Shown here piece by piece: positions 33,601-38,921 of a stretch of 38,921 nucleotides of DNA. Each line of letters opens with the position of its first letter. Positions within the stretch are counted from its first letter, which is position 1. A program made the translations under genes and the position numbers. Origin of the DNA: Kitasatospora sp. Root107 (GTDB lineage Bacteria > Actinomycetota > Actinomycetes > Streptomycetales > Streptomycetaceae); contig NZ_LMCT01000029.1 of assembly GCF_001424875.1 (NCBI RefSeq), positions 25,577 to 64,497 on the forward strand, read 5' to 3'. A model generated the notes under the pieces. That model ran no database searches. It was not told the origin of the DNA and saw only the letters and a program-made list of their open reading frames with translations.

Positions 33601-34302
33601 GTGAGCACCAGCATCCTGATCGTCGACGACCAGGCCATGGTCCGAGAGGGCTTCGGGGCCCTGCTCGACGCGCACCCGGGCCTGCACGTGGTGGGTGACG
33701 CGGCCGACGGTGCCGCCGCGCTGGAGGCGGTCGCGCGGCTCGACCCGGACGTGGTGGTGATGGATGTCCGGATGCCGGTGATGGACGGGCTGGAGGCCAC
33801 CCGCCGCCTGCTCCAGGGGCCCGGCGACCGGCCGAAGGTGCTGATGTTGACCACCTTCGACCTGGACGAGTACGTCTACGAGGCGTTGCGGGCCGGTGCC
33901 AGCGGCTTCCTGCTCAAGGACGCGCCGGGCGAGGAACTGGTGCACGCCGTCCGGGTGGTGGCCGCCGGTGACGCGCTGCTCGCCCCCTCGGTGACCCGCC
34001 GTCTGATCGCGGACTTCGCCGCCGGGCGCCCGGCCCCGCCGCCCGGTGAGCAGGCCCGGCGGCTGGCCGGCCTGACGCCGCGTGAGACCGAGGTGCTGGA
34101 GCTGATCGCCCAGGGGCTGTCGAACGCCGAGATCGCGCAGGCCCTGGTGGTGGTCGAACAGACCGTCAAGACCCATGTCAGCCGCATCCTGGCCAAGCTC
34201 GGCCTGCGCGACCGGGCGCAGGCGGTGGTGTTCGCCTACGAGTCCGGCCTGGTCACCCCGGGCACCTCGGGTGTGCCCAACGGCCCCACAGGCAGGGCCT
34301 GA
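33601..34302 (+). CDS. LuxR/NarL-family response regulator
   Basis: 233 residues from the GTG at 33601 with a GGGGGAAC site upstream; an alternative in-frame GTG at 33574 overlaps the kinase stop. The receiver domain has the acidic pair at ILIVDDQAMVREGF, phospho-acceptor Asp55 in VVMDVRMPVMDG and Lys in LLKDAPG. The C-terminal HTH (~155-215) reads LTPRETEVLELIAQGLSNAE and TVKTHVSRILAKLGLRDR, standard LuxR/NarL. It is the cognate partner of the kinase at 32387 and may bind the palindrome at 31749. Target genes cannot be read from the window. Confidence 0.95.
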   Translation: MSTSILIVDDQAMVREGFGALLDAHPGLHVVGDAADGAAALEAVARLDPDVVVMDVRMPVMDGLEATRRLLQGPGDRPKVLMLTTFDLDEYVYEALRAGASGFLLKDAPGEELVHAVRVVAAGDALLAPSVTRRLIADFAAGRPAPPPGEQARRLAGLTPRETEVLELIAQGLSNAEIAQALVVVEQTVKTHVSRILAKLGLRDRAQAVVFAYESGLVTPGTSGVPNGPTGRA

Positions 34303-34320
34303 TGTGTGATCGTTACCCGC

Positions 34321-35184
34321 ATGCCGATCTTTTCTTCGTACGACCATGTCGGAATCTGGTACGAATCAGCCGGTGCAGGTGACCCGTTGGTGGTCCTGGG
34401 CGGCGGGCCCGGGACGGACTCGCGGTACCTGGGCGACCTCGGCGGGCTGGACAGGCAGCACCGGCTGATCTTCATGGACGGGCGGGCCGCGGGGCGGTCC
34501 GAGGTGCCGGTGGACCGGGGCACGGTGTCCTTCGTCGCGCAGGCGCGGGACGTGGAGGAGCTGCGGCTCCACCTGGGGCTGGAGCGGTTCGACCTGCTCG
34601 CCCACTCGGCGGGCTGCCTGACCGCGCAGGAGTACCTGGCCGCGTACCCGGGCAGGGTGCGACGTGCGGTGCTGGTCACCCCGGTGGGCCGGGTCGGGCG
34701 TGAACCCGACCCGGCGGAGCTGGCGGAGCTGAAGGCGTCGCGCTCGGGCGAGCCCTGGTACGAGAAGGCGGCGGAGGCGGACCGCCGGCTGGCCGAGGGT
34801 ACGGCCGCCGACGCCGAACTCGCCGTGCTGCAGGTCTGGGCCCTGCCGTTCTCCTGGTACCGGTGGAGCCGAGAGCGGCTGGCGGAGTACCGCCACGGGC
34901 ACGCGAGTTCGGTGCCGTGGCTGCGGGACGCCTTCTACGCGGGAGCCCCCGGCCCCGGGGAGCTGGCGGGGCGGCTGGCCCGGCTGTCGGCCGGGTCGAC
35001 TCCCGTGCTGGTACTGGCCGGTGCGGCGGACGGCCTGATCGGAACGGTGCCGGCGCGGCAGGTGGCGGAGTGTCACCCCGGCAGCCGGCTGGAGGTCATG
35101 ACGGAGTCCGGGCACCGGCCGTGGGTGGAGGAGCCGGAGCGGTTCGTCGCCGAGGTGACGGCGTTCCTGACCGCCGGGCGGTAG
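34321..35184 (+). CDS. Alpha/beta hydrolase (prolyl aminopeptidase-like)
   Basis: 287 residues from the ATG at 34321 (MPIFSSYDHVG fits the family start); an in-frame GTG at 34306 is possible. Oxyanion/lid region VVLGGGPGTDSRYLGDLGGL resembles the GGPG motif of proline iminopeptidases. The nucleophile elbow is AHSAG with Ser96 (first position Ala, where Gly is common). Acid and histidine are in LAGAADGLIG and ESGHRPWVEEP. It lies 18 bases after the response-regulator gene and may be coupled to it. Hydrolytic substrate unknown; aminopeptidase or ester hydrolase. Confidence 0.9.
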   Translation: MPIFSSYDHVGIWYESAGAGDPLVVLGGGPGTDSRYLGDLGGLDRQHRLIFMDGRAAGRSEVPVDRGTVSFVAQARDVEELRLHLGLERFDLLAHSAGCLTAQEYLAAYPGRVRRAVLVTPVGRVGREPDPAELAELKASRSGEPWYEKAAEADRRLAEGTAADAELAVLQVWALPFSWYRWSRERLAEYRHGHASSVPWLRDAFYAGAPGPGELAGRLARLSAGSTPVLVLAGAADGLIGTVPARQVAECHPGSRLEVMTESGHRPWVEEPERFVAEVTAFLTAGR

Positions 35185-35200
35185 GACCTGGCTTCCGGGC

Positions 35201-35785
35201 CTACAGGTGCGGGGTGATGGCGGGCAGCAGGTCCTTGAAGGTGCGGCCGGTGGCGGGGGCGCCGATCGCGGTCATCTGCCAACCGGTGGCGGTGCGTTGG
35301 ACCTTGGCCATGATCTGGGCGGTGTACGGGCCGCCGCCGGTGAGGGTGTAGCGGGCGAGCTCCTGCCCGTTGCTCTCGTCCACCAGGCGGCAGAAGGCGT
35401 CCTGGACGGCCTCGAAGGTCTGGCCGGTGAAGGAGTTCACCGTGAAGACGATCTGCTGGACCCGGGCGGGGACGCGCTGGAGGTCCACCAGGATCGACTC
35501 GTCGTCGCCGCCCTTGACCGCGCCGCCGGTCAGGTTGTCGCCGGTATGGCGGACCGAACCGTCCTTGCTGGTGAGGTTGTTGAAGTAGACCGTGTCCACC
35601 AGCTGGTGGTCGGCGGCGAACAGCACCGCCGAGGCGTCCAGGTCGATCTCGCGGGCCATCAGCTTGGCGAGGAACCCCTTGCGGGCCGCCGCCTGCCAGC
35701 CCAGACCCATCCGCACCACGCTGAGGGCACTGCCGTCGGACTTGCGCAGGCTGATTCCTTCGCCCTTGCCCAGGTTCACACTCAC
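35201..35785 (-). CDS. terD: TerD-family stress protein
   Basis: 194 residues; GTG start with AGGAG about 9 bases upstream. VSVNLGKGEGISLRK at the start, DASAVLF, FNNLTSKDGSVRHTGDNLTG and DDESILVDLQRVPARVQQIV are standard TerD features; the acidic Asp pairs and TGDNLTG help form the calcium sites. TerD proteins are cytoplasmic, Ca2+-binding, membrane-associated scaffolds tied to tellurite, envelope and phage stress. Convergent with the hydrolase gene; divergent from blaI, whose promoter region with a palindrome it shares. A second terD lies at 37511. Confidence 0.95.
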   Translation of the reverse strand: MSVNLGKGEGISLRKSDGSALSVVRMGLGWQAAARKGFLAKLMAREIDLDASAVLFAADHQLVDTVYFNNLTSKDGSVRHTGDNLTGGAVKGGDDESILVDLQRVPARVQQIVFTVNSFTGQTFEAVQDAFCRLVDESNGQELARYTLTGGGPYTAQIMAKVQRTATGWQMTAIGAPATGRTFKDLLPAITPHL

Positions 35786-35915
35786 GATGGCTCTCTCCTT
35801 TGCGGACACGTCCGGGGTGCGACCCCGCCGAGTACTCCACCCGGTCAACTCCCGACGGGCGCAATCCGTTGCAGCCGGGGGCGGTCGGGTGGTCCCCGCG
35901 CGCTGATGGCGCGTC

Positions 35916-35937
35916 GGATCCACAGCAGTGTAGATCC
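35916..35937. promoter_or_regulatory. BlaI-type operator candidate upstream of blaI
   Basis: GGATCCACA and TGTAGATCC form an imperfect inverted repeat (one mismatch) around GCAG, containing TAGATC, a possible -10 box. On the other strand it reads TCTACACTGCTGTGGA, matching the site at 37438 (TCTACAGTGCTGTAGA) at 14 of 16 positions. It lies about 65 bases before the blaI start, between the divergent terD and blaI genes. Confidence 0.6.
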
Positions 35938-36001
35938 GGACCAGGCCGTTAGGATGAACGGCCGCCGCCGTGCCGCGCGGTACCGGACCGAGGGAGACGT
36001 C

Positions 36002-36448
36002 ATGACGCAGGGCGTGGAGGGCGCCGACCAGGGCCGCAGGCGCGGGCAGGGCGAGCTCGAAGCCGCGCTGTTCCGGGTGCTGGGCCGGGCCGGTGCACCG
36101 GTCACCGCGGCCTGGGTGCAGGAGAACTTCGACGGCGAGCTGGCGTACTCGACGGTGATCACCATCCTGTCCCGGCTGCACGAGAAGGGCGCCGTGACCC
36201 GGGTCCGGGACGGCCGCTCCTACCTGTGGACACCGGCCGCCGACGGTGCCGGCCTGGCCGCGCTGCGGATGCGCCGGGTGCTCGACCGGGAGGCCGACCG
36301 CGACGCGGTGCTGGCCAGCTTCGTCACCGCCCTGTCGCCGCACGACGAGCAGCTGATCCGCTCGCTGCTGGCCGGGACCGAGCCCGCCGGGACCGACCGG
36401 GCTGGGGCCGAGCCGGCTGAGGCTGACCTGACTGGGCGCGAGGGCTGA
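36002..36448 (+). CDS. blaI: BlaI/MecI-family transcriptional repressor
   Basis: 148 residues from the ATG at 36002 with GAGGGAG 6 bases upstream. The N-terminal winged helix (residues ~15-80) is BlaI/CopY type: ELEAALFRVLGRAGAPVTAA, then STVITILSRLHEKGAVTRVR and the wing GRSYLWTP. A dimerisation helix follows, and the C-terminal ~25 residues form an Ala/Glu/Gly/Thr-rich tail made of repeated GTD/GAE units. BlaI repressors are released by proteolysis after an M56 metalloprotease senses wall stress; that protease gene starts 3 bases downstream. The palindrome upstream suggests autoregulation. Confidence 0.93.
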   Translation: MTQGVEGADQGRRRGQGELEAALFRVLGRAGAPVTAAWVQENFDGELAYSTVITILSRLHEKGAVTRVRDGRSYLWTPAADGAGLAALRMRRVLDREADRDAVLASFVTALSPHDEQLIRSLLAGTEPAGTDRAGAEPAEADLTGREG

Positions 36449-36451
36449 GCA

Positions 36452-37393
36452 GTGGGGATCTTCGTCTTCCTTCCGCTGATCCTGCCGCTGACGGCGCTGC
36501 CGATCGCCCGCCTGGCCGAGCAGCACCTGCATCCGCGCACCGCGGCCCGCCTGCTCACCGGCCTGGCGGCGATCCTCGGCCTCTGCAGCACGCTCTGCCT
36601 GGTGCTGCTCGGTGTGGTGGGCACCGCACAGATCCCCGGCAACCCGCTGCCCGACGCCTGGGCCGACCCGGAGGTCCGGGAGGTGGTGCCCTACGACGAG
36701 GCGGTGGGGGCGGCCTCGATCGCCGCCCTGCTCGCGGTGGTTCTCGCGGTGGCCGTCGCCGGGTGGCGGCACCGGCGGGTCGCGTCCGGCGCCCGACGCG
36801 CCCTGGCCGCGCTGCCCGGCAGCGCGGACGTGGTGGTGCTGCCCGACGACGCGCCCTACGCGTACGCCGTCCCCGGCCGCCCCGGCCGGATCGCCGTCTC
36901 GACCGGAATGCTGGCCTGCCTGGACGCGGACGAGCAGGACGCGCTGATCGCGCACGAGCGGGCCCACCTGAGCGGTCGTCACCACCGCTACCTGCTGGTG
37001 GTCCGGCTGGCGGCCGCCGTCAATCCGTTCCTGCGCCCGCTGCGTGAGGCGGTCTCGTTCAGTGCGGAGCGCTGGGCCGACGAGGAGGCCGCCCAGGCCG
37101 TGGGCGACCGCCGCCTGACGGCCCGTGCGGTGGGCCGGGCGGCGCTCGCCGGGCCGTCGGCCGTACCCGTCGGACTGGCCGGCTTCGCCGCGCCCGGACC
37201 GGTCCCGCGCCGGATCGCCGCCCTGCTGGCCCCCGGGCCCGGCCTGCGCGGCTGGCCGCCGGCGCACAGCCGTACCGGCCTGGCCGCCCTGGTCGCGGCG
37301 GTGGGGACCACGGTGTCCGCGGTGTCCTCGCTGAACGCGTGCGTGGCGCTGCTGCTGGTGCTGCACGTGCTGCCGATGAACCCGCTGGGCTGA
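36452..37393 (+). CDS. M56-family (BlaR1-like) membrane metalloprotease
   Basis: 313 residues; GTG start 3 bases after blaI. Membrane segments at ~5-25, ~35-55, ~85-105 and a final one near residue 290-310 surround a cytoplasmic protease domain with the zinc motif HERAH (His168, Glu169, His172). The third zinc ligand is likely the Glu in AERWADEEAA. There is no penicillin-binding sensor domain, unlike BlaR1 of staphylococci, so another signal must be read. The pair blaI-M56 is a common actinobacterial switch; on sensing stress the protease cleaves BlaI or an intermediary. Confidence 0.93.
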   Translation: MGIFVFLPLILPLTALPIARLAEQHLHPRTAARLLTGLAAILGLCSTLCLVLLGVVGTAQIPGNPLPDAWADPEVREVVPYDEAVGAASIAALLAVVLAVAVAGWRHRRVASGARRALAALPGSADVVVLPDDAPYAYAVPGRPGRIAVSTGMLACLDADEQDALIAHERAHLSGRHHRYLLVVRLAAAVNPFLRPLREAVSFSAERWADEEAAQAVGDRRLTARAVGRAALAGPSAVPVGLAGFAAPGPVPRRIAALLAPGPGLRGWPPAHSRTGLAALVAAVGTTVSAVSSLNACVALLLVLHVLPMNPLG

Positions 37394-37425
37394 CCGGGCG
37401 TCAGCGCTCCGGTGCGGGGCTCGGC

Positions 37426-37455
37426 TTCGGCCCAGGTTCTACAGTGCTGTAGATT
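37426..37455 (+). promoter_or_regulatory. Promoter and BlaI-type palindrome upstream of the second terD
   Basis: TTCGGC at 37426-37431 and TAGATT at 37450-37455 are spaced 18 bases. Over the -10 lies the palindrome TCTACAG-TG-CTGTAGA at 37438-37453, exact in 7-base arms. Its likeness to the site before blaI suggests control by BlaI; this is an inference. Confidence 0.6.
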
Positions 37456-37510
37456 CACAGCTCAGCCGCCGGGCCTTCGGAACCCGGCCGGGAACTTCAG
37501 GAGGGGCATC

Positions 37511-38086
37511 GTGGGAGTCTCGCTCGCCAAGGGTGGCAACGTATCGCTGACCAAGGAGGCGCCCGGCCTGACCGCCGTCATCGTCGGTCTCGGCTGGGAC
37601 GTCCGCACGACGACCGGCGCGTCCCACGACCTCGACGCCAGCGCGCTGCTGTGCAACGCGAGCGGCCGGGTGCTGACCGACCAGCACTTCGTCTTCTTCA
37701 ACAACCTGAAGAGCCCCGACGGTTCGGTCGAGCACAGCGGTGACAACCTCACCGGCGGTGGTGACGGCGACGACGAGCAGATCAAGGTCGACCTCGCGGC
37801 CGTCCCGGCCGACGTGGTCAAGGTCGCCTTCCCGGTGTCGATCTACGACGCCGAGAACCGGCAGCAGAGCTTCGGCCAGGTCCGCAACGCCTTCATCCGG
37901 GTGGTCAACCAGGCCGACGGTACGGAGATCGCCCGCTACGACCTCACCGAGGACGCCTCCACCGAGACGGCCATGATCTTCGGCGAGCTCTACCGCAACG
38001 GCGAGGAGTGGAAGTTCCGGGCGATCGGCCAGGGCTACGCCTCCGGCCTGCGCGGCATCGCCCAGGACTTCGGCGTCAACGTCTGA
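37511..38086 (+). CDS. terD: TerD-family stress protein, second copy
   Basis: 191 residues; GTG start with AGGAGG at ideal spacing. It begins MGVSLAKGGNVSLTKEAPGL and has DASALLCNASGRVLTDQHFV, FNNLKSPDGSVEHSGDNLTG, DDEQIKVDLAAVPADVVKV and the C-terminal EWKFRAIGQGYASGLRGIAQ, all standard for the family. The conserved Asp residues of the calcium sites are present. This copy is closer to the typical TerD/TerE consensus than the one at 35201. Its promoter carries a palindrome like that before blaI, so expression may depend on the BlaI/M56 switch. A strong terminator follows. Confidence 0.96.
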   Translation: MGVSLAKGGNVSLTKEAPGLTAVIVGLGWDVRTTTGASHDLDASALLCNASGRVLTDQHFVFFNNLKSPDGSVEHSGDNLTGGGDGDDEQIKVDLAAVPADVVKVAFPVSIYDAENRQQSFGQVRNAFIRVVNQADGTEIARYDLTEDASTETAMIFGELYRNGEEWKFRAIGQGYASGLRGIAQDFGVNV

Positions 38087-38107
38087 CCCCTCCACCGTCC
38101 GGCTGGA

Positions 38108-38146
38108 CGCCCGGCTCTCGCGCGCCTACCGCGTGAGAGCCGGGCG
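38108..38146. terminator. Terminator hairpin after terD
   Basis: Perfect 12-base arms CGCCCGGCTCTC (38108-38119) and GAGAGCCGGGCG (38135-38146). The 15-base loop can pair further. It lies 21 bases after the terD stop. Confidence 0.85.
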
Positions 38147-38175
38147 GCCGCCCGCAGGTCACCGGAAGGACAGCG

Positions 38176-38445
38176 GTGCACGCTCCCCAGGAACAACCCG
38201 GTCCGGCCGAGCACACCGACGCGACGGCGTGGTCACCTCCGGAGGAGGAGACCCGGCCGGTCTTCCAGCCCGTCGAGGTCCGGTTCGAGGACGGCCGGTG
38301 GGCGGTCGGCCGGATCAACGCCTGGTGGCAGGCCGAGGACGGTCGACTGTGGTGCAGGCTCCGGGTGATGGGCGACGGCTCGGAGGCCCGCTGGCTGCCG
38401 TACGACCCGGAACGGGTGAGCCTGCTGCCGTCGCACGGCCTCTGA
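38176..38445 (+). CDS. Small conserved hypothetical protein
   Basis: 89 residues; GTG start with GGAAGGA about 6 bases upstream. The first ~30 residues are polar and disordered (Pro/Glu-rich). The rest looks like a compact beta-rich domain: FQPVEVRFEDGRWAVGRINA, then LWCRLRVMGDGSEARWLPYD. No signal peptide, membrane segment or catalytic motif is visible. I do not recognise a named family; the length, codon use and ribosome site all support a real gene. It sits between the terD terminator and a convergent membrane gene. Confidence 0.75.
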   Translation: MHAPQEQPGPAEHTDATAWSPPEEETRPVFQPVEVRFEDGRWAVGRINAWWQAEDGRLWCRLRVMGDGSEARWLPYDPERVSLLPSHGL

Positions 38446-38477
38446 GCGTCAGGCCTTACGACCTCAGCCTTACGACC

Positions 38478-38921
38478 TCAGGCCATCCGGCGCAGCCCGT
38501 CGCGCGCCCGGCGGGCGTCGCGCAGCCGCTGCTCGTAGGTGGCGCCGAGGATCAGCAGGAGCAGCCCGGCGACGGCCAGCGGAAGCCAGCGGGGCAGCAC
38601 GTCCAGGAACTGCACCAGCAGCGGGGCCAGTTCGTGGAAGGCCACCAGTAGCAGCGTGGCGGCGCCGAGGACCAGCGGGGCCTGGAGCAGCCGACGGGCG
38701 CCGAAGGCGGTCAGGGCCAGCGCGAAGGCGCCGAGCAGCAGCGGGCGCAGCCAGTGCGGGTCGGTCCAGGTGGCGAGCAGGCTGGGCAGCAGGGCCGTGC
38801 CGAGACCCGGTCCGTAGGTGGTCCAGGACGGGGCCGACGGGGTGCGGCGGCGGTGCAGGTGACCGATCGTCAGGGCGGCCGCCGCGACGCTCAGCGTGTA
38901 CGGCTCGGGTGCGGTCACGTC
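38478..38921 (-). CDS. Integral membrane protein, C-terminal part only
   Basis: The frame is open to the right edge, so the 5' part is outside the window; 147 residues are visible. They contain four to five hydrophobic segments (SVAAAALTIGHL, LRPLLLGAFALALTAFGARR, APLVLGAATLLLVAFHELAP, WLPLAVAGLLLLILGATYEQ) and end in a basic tail RLRDARRARDGLRRMA. The pattern PEPYTL followed by small hydrophobic repeats resembles the end of very large streptomycete integral membrane proteins of unknown function. The apparent GTG at 38918 is probably internal. Confidence 0.7.
   Translation of the reverse strand, partial: DVTAPEPYTLSVAAAALTIGHLHRRRTPSAPSWTTYGPGLGTALLPSLLATWTDPHWLRPLLLGAFALALTAFGARRLLQAPLVLGAATLLLVAFHELAPLLVQFLDVLPRWLPLAVAGLLLLILGATYEQRLRDARRARDGLRRMA

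Noticed and set aside
35201..37366. A 721-codon open frame on the minus strand running through blaI and the M56 gene into terD
   Set aside because: Only its last ~194 codons (the real terD) show family motifs and a ribosome site; the rest is the shadow of the opposite-strand genes.
1..38921. CRISPR arrays, tRNA or rRNA genes and riboswitches
   Set aside because: No regularly spaced repeats, cloverleaf-like sequence or known riboswitch core was seen anywhere in the window on reading both strands by eye.

Overview
The window is very GC-rich with strongly G/C-biased third codon positions. Its gene content points to a linear-chromosome actinomycete of the Streptomyces/Kitasatospora type: several SpoIIE-type PP2C phosphatases with RsbW-like ATPase domains, TerD stress proteins, a BlaI/M56 pair, a DUF1906 secreted protein, an HisKA_3/LuxR two-component pair and decayed Tn3 pieces. 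No rRNA, tRNA or CRISPR array was found. All identifications come from reading motifs; no database search was run.

Layout. (a) 1-3342: a GAF-PP2C phosphatase cut by the left edge, followed 27 bases later by an unusual chimera in which an apparently complete sugar-type ABC ATPase replaces the usual PAS/GAF sensor of a PP2C-HATPase phosphatase. (b) 3343-6732: an eroded zone with a CBM6 fragment, an unknown frameshifted gene, one intact DHFR/RibD-like reductase, and broken beta-propeller and HAD genes. (c) 6737-8765: an intact DeoR regulator divergent from an MFS exporter, sharing a perfect inverted-repeat operator. (d) 8766-14459: more eroded DNA (a 5'-truncated flavodoxin copy, a 41-codon ORF, a TPR remnant) around an intact PAS-PAS-GAF-PP2C-HATPase phosphatase, ending at the full-length flavodoxin gene. 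(e) 14749-21784: a large protein with an adhesin-like N-terminus, a complete ChvE/GguAB-type sugar ABC operon with two LacI-family operator-like sites, and a secreted DUF1906 protein. (f) 22015-24750: a decayed Tn3-family element (resolvase and transposase fragments) around a PadR regulator, its palindrome, a quinone oxidoreductase and a broken alpha/beta hydrolase. (g) 24964-38921: a dense, healthy stretch with a Ca2+/H+ antiporter, cyclophilin, GNAT, L,D-transpeptidase, phosphoglucomutase, GvpU-like protein, a sensor-protein/histidine kinase/LuxR operon, two TerD genes around a BlaI/M56 pair, and a membrane protein cut by the right edge.

How parts work together. Three phosphatases in the first 13 kb, two with anti-sigma-like ATPase domains, suggest a local partner-switching module controlling anti-anti-sigma factors; none of those is encoded here. 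The sugar operon is a complete import system with its own ATPase, so it does not need the ABC domain fused to the phosphatase. The BlaI gene and the second terD gene carry similar palindromes over their putative -10 boxes, which suggests that the M56/BlaI switch controls a TerD-type envelope-stress response. The most noteworthy item is the ABC-PP2C-HATPase chimera, which also carries Asn in place of a normally conserved metal-binding Asp.
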